A stretch of DNA of 8,076 nucleotides, taken from NCBI GenBank assembly GCA_937124525.1, contig CAKZLA010000163.1, positions 1 through 8,076 of the forward strand, in the 5' to 3' direction. Made by a program: the position numbers and the translations under genes. Positions 1 to 5,479 of this stretch are shown piece after piece. The notes beneath the pieces were generated by a model. The model was not told where the DNA came from. It saw only the letters and a list, made by a program, of their open reading frames with translations, and did not search any database. The stretch comes from an uncultured Desulfobacterium sp. (GTDB taxonomy: Bacteria; Desulfobacterota; Desulfobacteria; Desulfobacterales; Desulfobacteraceae). The first letter of the stretch is position 1; each line of letters opens with the position of its first letter.

Positions 1-924
1 GTTGATGATTTTATCGGTGAGGAACTGCATGGCCTCCAGGGTCTGTCCTCTTCTGCCGATGAGAACCCCGGAGTTACCGCCTTCCACCCTTAAAAGCAGC
101 CTGTCCTCGTCCCGAAGGGCCACCACTGTGGCATCAGAGGTCATTAGGTCCACCATTTTCTGGAGGGTTTTCCGGCCCAATTCCATGGCGGTTTCAGACA
201 CATCAACCGCAATTTCGTCAACGTACTTGGGGGGAAAACCTTCATCCCGGTCATCCAGCACGGGCTCGTCATCTGTTTGGGAAAGGAAACCTTTATCTTG
301 GTCATTGACAACGGGTGTATCATCGGTCCTGGAAAGGACGGGTGAAAATTCCGGTTCTTTTTCAGGTTTTTCGGAAAACACCTTTTCCTTTTTGTGCGGC
401 GTTTCGTTTTCCGGTTTTACCTGCTCCATGAACATGGGCTCGGCTTCCGGTGGCAAGGTTTGGGATGCCTGGGTCGGAACCTTCGGGGCAGGTCGTTTAG
501 CCCTGTTGGCCGGAGTCTGTTTTTTCCGTGGAGTCGGGGAGTCGCCAGAGGTTTTTTCAGACCTGGGTGCGGGTTTTCTGGGCGTTTTTTTCTTGGTTCC
601 GGTGGCCTTGAATTTTTTTCCGGAAGGTACAACAGGCTCCGGCGCTGGCGGCGGATCTTCAGCAAAGGCCTCATCCACAATGGACATGATGCCCTGGAGA
701 TCGGCATCTCCCGCATCGGATGCAGGCGAAGAGTTAGCTGTCTTTTTTTCCGGCAGGGTTACCCGAATTCTGGCTTTTTTTACACCGACTACGCCGAAAA
801 TTCCGGAGGAACCAGAAGAAATTACGTCATAAACCAGCTGTTTTTTGGATACGTTTAATTCTGAGCAGGCTTTTTCAATGGCCGCGTCAATATTTTTTCC
901 ATTAAATTCCTGGGTCTGTTTCAT
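1..924 (-). CDS. jag: Jag/KhpB RNA-binding protein (SpoIIIJ-associated), 3' part missing
   Basis: Reading the minus strand from ATG at 924 gives 308 residues with no stop before the window edge. Residues 1-58 form a Jag-N domain (starts MKQTQEFNGKNIDAAIEKAC; SSGSSGIFGVVGVKKARIRV around 37-56). Residues about 60-235 are a long Pro/Lys/Glu-rich linker, first basic then acidic, ending in two 17-residue tandem repeats. From about 235 a KH domain begins, with its GxxG loop as GRRG at 290-293; the C-terminal KH end and expected R3H domain lie outside the window. Family knowledge: Jag/KhpB is a cytoplasmic RNA-binding protein, with KhpA a partner in Gram-positives, usually encoded next to the insertase yidC/spoIIIJ. 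The start is supported by GGAGG at 929-933, four bases upstream, in the 14-base gap after yidC, so the two genes are very likely co-transcribed. The linker makes it longer than the roughly 200-residue Bacillus protein. Confidence 0.93.
   Translation of the reverse strand, partial: MKQTQEFNGKNIDAAIEKACSELNVSKKQLVYDVISSGSSGIFGVVGVKKARIRVTLPEKKTANSSPASDAGDADLQGIMSIVDEAFAEDPPPAPEPVVPSGKKFKATGTKKKTPRKPAPRSEKTSGDSPTPRKKQTPANRAKRPAPKVPTQASQTLPPEAEPMFMEQVKPENETPHKKEKVFSEKPEKEPEFSPVLSRTDDTPVVNDQDKGFLSQTDDEPVLDDRDEGFPPKYVDEIAVDVSETAMELGRKTLQKMVDLMTSDATVVALRDEDRLLLRVEGGNSGVLIGRRGQTLEAMQFLTDKIIN
235..336 (-). repeat. 51-bp in-frame tandem duplication in the jag linker
   Basis: Two adjacent 51-base units (336-286 and 285-235, read on the minus strand) encode LSRTDDTPVVNDQDKGF and LSQTDDEPVLDDRDEGF, Jag residues 197-213 and 214-230. 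By hand count 35 of 51 bases agree, with many differences at third positions, so the duplication is not recent and the acidic peptide may be under selection. It lies just before the KH domain. Confidence 0.75.
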
Positions 925-938
925 CACACCTCCGTGGT

Positions 939-2621
939 TTAGGCAAATTTCTTTTGAATGTAGTACTGCTGGCCAATGGAGAGAACATTATTAACAAGCC
1001 AGTAAAGGACAAGTCCGGCAGGAAAATTAATGAAAATAAAGGTCATGAATATGGGCATGAGCATCATCATTTTTGCCTGGGTGGGATCACCTGTGGAGGG
1101 CGACATCTTTTGCTGTAAAAACATGGAGGCACCCATGATGATGGTCAGAACCGGTATGCCATAGGGGGCCTGCATAAAAGGGATGGCAAAATCAAAGCTC
1201 AAAAGTCGGTCCGGTGCTGAAAGGTCTGAGATCCAGCCCATGAAGGGCGCATGCCTGAGTTCAATGGCCTGGTAAAGCATGCGGTATAGAGCAAAAAAGA
1301 TGGGCATTTGTACAACCATGGGAAGACAACCGCTCATGGGATTAACCTTGTAGGTTTTATAAAGGCCCATCACCTCCTGGTTCATGCGCTGTTTGTCATC
1401 TTTATATTTTTCCCGGAGTTCCATCATTAAGGGCTGCAGTCTTTTCATGTCACTCATGGACTTGTAACTTTTACTGCCCAAGGGCCAGAAGATGAGTTTT
1501 ATCAGAAGGGTCAAAAGAATGATGGCAATGCCGTAATTGGGGATGATATCGTGGATGAGGTTCATACCGATGAGACAGGGCTTTGCCAGGATATCAAACC
1601 ATCCGAAATTAATGGATTTTTTCAGATTGTTGTCATAGGCACTGAGAATTTTAAGACTTTTGGGACCCATGTACAGATCAAAGGAGAGGGAAGCCTGCTG
1701 TCCCGGATCAATGCGGTCCATGGATTTGATGTAGGATGAAGTGATCAGATCTCCATTCAGGGTAAGTTTGAATTTGGCCTCCGAAGGGGTGGTCGGTACC
1801 AGGGCCGAGATAAAGTATCTGCCACTGTTGCCCACCCATTCAATGGTGCCGGTGAAGGTGTCTTTTTCCTCAATATCATCCGGGTCAATTTCTTCCAGTT
1901 TGGTATTAATTAAAGCCACAGGCCCATTGGCACCAAACCGAGCTGTGCTGGATTTGTCTTTGTCGATGCGATGGGGAAGGGATATCTCAAGGGCATCCTT
2001 AAGGGGCATGCTTGAAGTGTTTTTGATAACAACGTCCATGCCTACAAGATAGGTGGATGCTGAAAAAGTAAATACTTTTTCCACGGTGATGCCATGGGGA
2101 GAATCCCAGGAAAACACAATGACCTTCTCTCCATTGTTCAGACGATTCTGAAGGATGTCTGTGCGGGCCGTAAACACAGCAGTTTCAAGGCCAGGCACGC
2201 TTTTTCCTTCAAGATTAACGGAAAATGTGCCCACATCAAGGTTTGGGGGGATCATCTGCTTAAAGGGCGCATCTGCTTCAACGGCTTCCCGGTAACCCTT
2301 AAGCGTAAAGCTGGTTACCGCAGCACCGTATTCGGATATGGAAATATCATAAAGGGGGGTTTCCACGGATAGCAGCCGGGCATTTGTTTTTTTGATGGTG
2401 TGTTCTGTGGCGGAGATATCTTGAGAGGTGTCACCTTTAAGTAGTCCGCCAGCGGAGGGTACTGTGGGGGATATGTTTCCAACCGTTGATCCTGCCGGCA
2501 TTTCCTGGGTGGTTTCCAGGGGGTCTGTGACTTCTTTTTCGCTGACAAAAAAGGTGTTCCAACCAACGATAATAACTATAGAAAGGATAATGGCAATGAA
2601 TAAGCGCTTTTGCTCTTCCAT
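939..2621 (-). CDS. yidC: Membrane protein insertase YidC (Oxa1 family)
   Basis: This 560-residue protein inserts and folds inner-membrane proteins, alone or with SecYEG. Its layout is that of Gram-negative YidC: an N-terminal anchor (about residues 7-26), a variable Ser/Thr/Pro-rich stretch (28-75), a large periplasmic P1 domain (about 80-335), then the conserved five-helix core. Core landmarks are the TM2 region (352-380), the cytoplasmic helical hairpin (about 384-425, with KYKDDKQRMNQEVMGLYK at 405-422), the VNPMSGCLPMVVQMPIF segment (426-442), ELRHAPF (454-460), QQKMSP (503-508) and the FPAGLVLYWLVNN segment (533-545). The groove Arg of E. coli YidC (R366) aligns with Lys375, which keeps the positive charge. 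The C-terminal tail after the last helix is short (QQYYIQKKFA). The ATG start has GGGAG at 2627-2631, five bases upstream. It is followed after 14 bases by jag and preceded by yidD across an 87-base gap. Confidence 0.98.
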   Translation of the reverse strand: MEEQKRLFIAIILSIVIIVGWNTFFVSEKEVTDPLETTQEMPAGSTVGNISPTVPSAGGLLKGDTSQDISATEHTIKKTNARLLSVETPLYDISISEYGAAVTSFTLKGYREAVEADAPFKQMIPPNLDVGTFSVNLEGKSVPGLETAVFTARTDILQNRLNNGEKVIVFSWDSPHGITVEKVFTFSASTYLVGMDVVIKNTSSMPLKDALEISLPHRIDKDKSSTARFGANGPVALINTKLEEIDPDDIEEKDTFTGTIEWVGNSGRYFISALVPTTPSEAKFKLTLNGDLITSSYIKSMDRIDPGQQASLSFDLYMGPKSLKILSAYDNNLKKSINFGWFDILAKPCLIGMNLIHDIIPNYGIAIILLTLLIKLIFWPLGSKSYKSMSDMKRLQPLMMELREKYKDDKQRMNQEVMGLYKTYKVNPMSGCLPMVVQMPIFFALYRMLYQAIELRHAPFMGWISDLSAPDRLLSFDFAIPFMQAPYGIPVLTIIMGASMFLQQKMSPSTGDPTQAKMMMLMPIFMTFIFINFPAGLVLYWLVNNVLSIGQQYYIQKKFA

Positions 2622-2708
2622 CTTGTCTCCCGCAATGCGTGATGAATATTATGGTATCTGTTTAGGAATGAAAGGGACAATGGGGAAGAGATCATGATGT
2701 TCGTTTCT

Positions 2709-2921
2709 TCAGGGGACAGGGTCAAACCCTCCCGGGTGAAAGGGGTGGCATTTCAGTATCCGTTTGACAGCAAGGAAGACGCCTTTAAGGCTGCCATGTT
2801 TTTTGACAGCCTCAAACGCATATTCTGAACATGATGGATAGAAACGACATGTCGGCCCTGTCAGGGGAGATATCAAGAGTTGATAAACTTTTATAAAGAA
2901 TAGGATTACCTGCTGGATCAT
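2709..2921 (-). CDS. yidD: Membrane protein insertion efficiency factor YidD
   Basis: A 70-residue protein with the full YidD signature: an amphipathic/hydrophobic N terminus ([20 protein letters not shown]), then [11 protein letters not shown] with Cys25 and Cys31, Cys58 in RILKCHP, and the terminal HPGGFDPVP. Family knowledge: YidD is a small inner-membrane-associated protein that helps YidC-dependent insertion; its gene usually lies between rnpA and yidC, as here. Its ATG shares bases with the rnpA stop (ATGA, 2918-2921), which points to translational coupling. The weak ribosome binding site (AAGG inside the end of rnpA) fits such coupling. The length is normal for the family, a little shorter than the 85-residue E. 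coli protein. Confidence 0.97.
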   Translation of the reverse strand: MIQQVILFFIKVYQLLISPLTGPTCRFYPSCSEYAFEAVKKHGSLKGVFLAVKRILKCHPFHPGGFDPVP

Positions 2922-3271
2922 TCAGAGGGCCTTGTTATTTTCTTAAAAAGTCTGCCAAGTTCATCGGGAATCTGACGATTGGTCAGTTGCGCTGCATATT
3001 TTCTTGCAATAATATTGACATCCCACCTTCCCGGCAGAATATCTTTATTGAGCCTGTAATATTCTCTGACCATCCGTTTGATTCTGTTACGCGCCACCGC
3101 GTTTCCCACTTTTTTGGATACAGTGATCCCGATGCGACTTTTTTCCAGGGAATTTTCCTTGAAATTGGCCAGGAAGAAACGAGTCTGCATCCTTTTCCCA
3201 TGTCTGGACAAAAATAAAAATTGGGCTCTTTTAAGGAGCCTTTCGTTTTTTTGAAATAGATACTTGCCCAA
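2918..3271 (-). CDS. rnpA: Ribonuclease P protein component
   Basis: A basic 117-residue protein that binds the RNase P RNA and helps it cleave the 5' leader from pre-tRNAs. Diagnostic parts are the N-terminal [13 protein letters not shown] (6-18), the central beta-strand region [19 protein letters not shown] (45-63) with the RNR motif Arg61-Asn62-Arg63, and the following [10 protein letters not shown] helix (64-73). The start codon is TTG (3269-3271): an in-frame TGA two codons upstream (3275-3277) excludes any longer form, and an AGAGG at 3282-3286 lies ten bases before TTG. Starting at a later codon would remove conserved N-terminal residues. It follows rpmH after 16 bases and overlaps yidD by four, so it belongs to the same transcript. 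Confidence 0.97.
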   Translation of the reverse strand: MGKYLFQKNERLLKRAQFLFLSRHGKRMQTRFFLANFKENSLEKSRIGITVSKKVGNAVARNRIKRMVREYYRLNKDILPGRWDVNIIARKYAAQLTNRQIPDELGRLFKKITRPSE

Positions 3272-3287
3272 TGGTCAAGCGCCTCTA

Positions 3288-3422
3288 TCAGGCTGTCAAT
3301 TTCTTGCGGCCTTTGGCCCGTCTGCTGTTCACAATGCGTCGACCGGCCGCTGTGGACATTCTTTTGAGGAAACCATGTTTTCTGGCACGTTTGATTCTGC
3401 TGGGCTGGAAAGTTCTTTTCAT
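3288..3422 (-). CDS. rpmH: 50S ribosomal protein L34
   Basis: Reading the minus strand from ATG at 3422 gives 44 residues beginning [20 protein letters not shown] and ending GRKKLTA before TGA at 3288-3290. This is a complete, highly basic L34 of the usual 44-46 residue length, with the conserved [15 protein letters not shown] and RRAKGRKKL segments. L34 is a small protein of the large ribosomal subunit. A ribosome binding site (AAGGA, 3430-3434) lies seven bases before ATG. It is the first gene of the rpmH-rnpA-yidD-yidC-jag run, and rnpA begins 16 bases after its stop. It is simply too short to be caught by length-filtered gene finding. Confidence 0.98.
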   Translation of the reverse strand: MKRTFQPSRIKRARKHGFLKRMSTAAGRRIVNSRRAKGRKKLTA

Positions 3423-3513
3423 CTGTAAATCCTTATTTTACGTTTGGTTGGGTCCTAATGTTGCCGCAGCCTGTATCCCAAGGCTGTGGTATGGAGAAAC
3501 TCAAGCCTGCAAA

Positions 3514-3528
3514 GGGGCGGTCCGCTCC
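3514..3528. promoter_or_regulatory. 15-bp near-palindrome upstream of rpmH
   Basis: GGGGCGG-T-CCGCTCC is symmetric around 3521 with a single G/T exception. It lies about 90 bases upstream of the rpmH start. With no loop it is a poor RNA hairpin and better fits a dimeric protein site, but one palindrome of this size can arise by chance. Confidence 0.25.
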
Positions 3529-3709
3529 ATAAAAATCCAATGTTGCACTGCTTCTATAAAATGGCACTTTTTTTTACTTTTTTTAGTTTGTTTCACAACA
3601 GCAGGATCTGCTACTCCCGTTCCTCTGGAAATCCATGGAACCGAGTCGTTGAAGAATTGTCTGCCGTCATAAACATGAAACTTTAAATCATTATTGCTCA
3701 AGTGTCAAG

Positions 3710-3721
3710 AATCAATTGATT
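3710..3721. promoter_or_regulatory. 12-bp perfect palindrome AATCAATTGATT
   Basis: A perfect 12-base palindrome followed by a T run (3722-3725). It lies about 57 bases upstream of the predicted rightward -35 box. It could be an operator; a terminator role is unlikely because the stem is all weak pairs without a loop and no gene ends here. Confidence 0.22.
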
Positions 3722-3777
3722 TTTTCGGTCAACCCCATGGAATTGACTGCATTGACAGAGATAAAGAATGATTGCAC

Positions 3778-3805
3778 TTGCCGGAAAAATAATTTTCTGT
3801 ATACT
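3778..3805 (+). promoter_or_regulatory. Putative sigma-70 promoter for the rightward module
   Basis: TTGCCG (3778-3783; 4 of 6 consensus) and TATACT (3800-3805; 5 of 6) are separated by 16 bases, giving a predicted start near 3812. It is the best promoter match in the intergenic region. The implied untranslated leader is about 155 bases, which is long and may hold regulation. Confidence 0.5.
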
Positions 3806-3811
3806 AATTTC

Positions 3812-3827
3812 ATGGGCGCATTCCCAT
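3812..3827 (+). promoter_or_regulatory. Stem-loop at the predicted 5' end of the module mRNA
   Basis: ATGGG (3812-3816) and CCCAT (3823-3827) are inverted repeats around a six-base loop. They sit exactly at the start site predicted from the TATACT box, so a 5' hairpin protecting the transcript is possible. The stem is only five pairs. Confidence 0.25.
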
Positions 3828-3890
3828 TCTCCCGGCACCATCATACAATTCTATGGAGCTGATTTCTGGGTAATTCATGACTCCTCCCTG

Positions 3891-3905
3891 ATTTTGAGCC
3901 AAAAT
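3891..3905 (+). promoter_or_regulatory. ATTTTG-AGC-CAAAAT inverted repeat in the leader
   Basis: Perfect six-base arms around a three-base centre, 63 bases before the ATG of the downstream gene. There is no T tract after it, so it is not an intrinsic terminator. It could be a protein-binding site or a weak leader hairpin. Confidence 0.25.
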
Positions 3906-3967
3906 TAGAATGACTGATCTGCATCTCTACGGCTGCGCTCTCTACCTTTATCTCATAAGGGAATAAT

Positions 3968-5392
3968 ATGAATGAAAAAATAACGGTTCTTTTTGGTGAA
4001 GATCCAGCTGAGCCAGATGAATCCATTCGAACGGAACTGGAAAAGAGCGGGATAAGGTGTCTTTCCTGCACCAACGGCATTGATCTTGTCCGTCGAGCCA
4101 TTCTGAAAAATCCAGATGCAGTTGTGGTAGATGTCTCTTTGTCCCGCATGAACGGATACCAGTGTGCAAGAATACTGCGGTATGATCCCGTGACCCGGAA
4201 TACACCGATTATCCATTTCGGAACCACCAGTAGCCCTGTGGATCGCTATTGGAGTAAGGTGTGCGGCGGGGACATGTTTCTTGAATTTCCCCTTGAGAAT
4301 GGAGAATTAAAGGCATCCATCCATCAACTTATCCTGGATGGCGGGGCGCATCCCAGGCCAGCGACCTCTGGGAATATCATACCGGAAATGACGGATCAGT
4401 CTATTCTGGGCCTTGCCACCAATCTTCTTGAACAGGATCTGCTCCGGCTCAATATTTTAAAAGAGATCAATATGGTGGACACAATGGGCAGTTCCCCCGG
4501 AGACCTTATATCCGCTTTGTTTGCCATTATTAACTCTCTTTACCCTTTTTCTTCGGGGTCTGCCTTGTTGATTTATGAAAATCACATTGATTTTTATTTT
4601 TGCGAAAATCACAGCTCCGGGATGAATCGGTCTTCTGAGATCAAGTCCTTGATATTGGATCAGTTAAAGCATCATCAGGATATTCACATCAATTTGGATG
4701 ACATCGTTGACATTATGATTGATTCGGAAATATCCGATCCCTCTTCCCATGGAAGCCAGGATGTCTATGTCCACATTGGTGACCCCCAGGGACCTGTCAA
4801 CACGGCGCTTGCATTTGAAAATGTTCATCTGGAGGGGTATACTCGGGAGGAAAAATCTATTTTTTATCTTGCCCTGGACCTTGTCCGGGGGGTTATCGAA
4901 AAAAAGATTTTTTTTCGCATGAACCAGGAATTATCCTTAATTGATATTGCCACCCAGGGCTACTCCATTACGTTTTTCATGGAAGTGCTGGGCCGGGAAA
5001 TGGAAAATGCCGCACGGCATAATTATACCATTACCCTTTTTACCATGCTGTTTGTTAATTTTACCACCATTATCAAGGACATGGGCAGTGAACGGCTCAG
5101 TGGGTTACTCAAGGCCGTACAGACATCCATTTTAAGGAGTATGAGAAAAACGGATGTGGTGGCCAGATGGAATCAGGCCAATTTTGCATTTTTATTGACC
5201 CATACGGCCCTGGAAGGCTCCAGGGAGGCCATCGTGAGAGTGAAGAAAAATCTTTTGAGCGATCTTGCCGGACAACGTATTGATGTGCGGCGGATTAAAT
5301 TGGAATTTGGTGTCTGTCAGTTTAACCCTGCTCGGGATAAAACGGCAGAAGCATTTCTTAAAAATGCCATGCCCCGGAAGAAAAAAAAATAG
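3968..5392 (+). CDS. Receiver/GAF-like/degenerate GGDEF signalling protein
   Basis: A 474-residue soluble protein with three parts. Residues 1-125 are a response-regulator receiver: acidic pair Glu11-Asp12, likely phosphoacceptor Asp55 in VVVDVSLSRMNG, Thr86-Thr87 after the fourth strand. The usual KPF lysine is replaced by Phe107 (FLEFPLENGEL), so switching may be abnormal. Residues about 150-315 look GAF-like (NILKEINMVD, then LISALFAIINSLYPFSSGSALLIYE). Residues about 322-470 follow the GGDEF fold (DIATQGYSITFFMEVL, DVVARWNQANFAFLL), but the signature is NQANF at 402-406 and the metal-binding aspartates align with Phe362 and Asn364. I infer no diguanylate cyclase activity; it may bind nucleotide or act by protein contact. 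AGGGA at 3958-3962 supports the ATG. The frame ends in a run of nine A (see that entry), and the true C terminus may be longer. It is probably co-transcribed with the ATPase gene downstream and may control it. Confidence 0.85.
   Translation: MNEKITVLFGEDPAEPDESIRTELEKSGIRCLSCTNGIDLVRRAILKNPDAVVVDVSLSRMNGYQCARILRYDPVTRNTPIIHFGTTSSPVDRYWSKVCGGDMFLEFPLENGELKASIHQLILDGGAHPRPATSGNIIPEMTDQSILGLATNLLEQDLLRLNILKEINMVDTMGSSPGDLISALFAIINSLYPFSSGSALLIYENHIDFYFCENHSSGMNRSSEIKSLILDQLKHHQDIHINLDDIVDIMIDSEISDPSSHGSQDVYVHIGDPQGPVNTALAFENVHLEGYTREEKSIFYLALDLVRGVIEKKIFFRMNQELSLIDIATQGYSITFFMEVLGREMENAARHNYTITLFTMLFVNFTTIIKDMGSERLSGLLKAVQTSILRSMRKTDVVARWNQANFAFLLTHTALEGSREAIVRVKKNLLSDLAGQRIDVRRIKLEFGVCQFNPARDKTAEAFLKNAMPRKKKK
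5381..5389 (+). repeat. A9 homopolymer at the end of the degenerate GGDEF gene
   Basis: Nine consecutive A encode the last three Lys and are followed by TAG. With one A fewer the frame reads KKKNRIEKSGKSVLAQPSYKT and stops at TGA 5442-5444. The new tail KNRIE resembles the usual end of GGDEF domains (GKNRV/GRNRV). This is either a sequencing length error, a slippage site or a real frameshift. Confidence 0.6.
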
Positions 5393-5479
5393 GATTGAGA
5401 AATCAGGGAAATCCGTTTTGGCACAACCATCATATAAAACTTGATCATTGAGTATCAGGTAAAATCGTTGACAGGAAGT

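Larger units (their letters stand above)
3423..3967. other. Divergent intergenic region between rpmH and the rightward module
   Basis: About 545 bases separate the two divergent gene sets. I see no credible protein gene: the open frames here have no family features, and the longest runs antisense over rpmH. The region is AT-rich with a T-rich tract at 3567-3583. It should hold promoters for both directions; only the rightward one (3778-3805) is convincing. No good -35/-10 pair was found for rpmH. Short symmetric sites lie at 3514-3528, 3710-3721, 3812-3827 and 3891-3905. No TTATCCACA-type DnaA boxes were found, so it does not look like an origin. Confidence 0.7.

Noticed and set aside
2..832. 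Long plus-strand frame of 276 codons
   Set aside because: It lies wholly antisense to jag, is Ser/Gly/Phe-rich without family features, and the minus-strand reading gives clear Jag-N and KH domains.
3562..3578. TGGCAC resembling a sigma-54 -24 element
   Set aside because: The -12 GC is missing at the required spacing (the stretch is all T), so it does not fit the TGGCAC-N5-TTGC pattern.
3271..3672. Plus-strand frame of 133 codons across rpmH
   Set aside because: Its first part is the antisense of the highly conserved rpmH and the rest has no recognisable protein character.
3812..3967. Possible c-di-GMP riboswitch in the leader
   Set aside because: Tempting given the downstream genes, but I could not find the conserved GEMM core bases or a suitable two-helix arrangement by eye.
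5395..5438. Promoter between the two rightward genes (TTGAGA and TATAAA)
   Set aside because: The spacing between the boxes is far from 17 bases, and the nearer TTGGCA is only nine bases from TATAAA; co-transcription is simpler.
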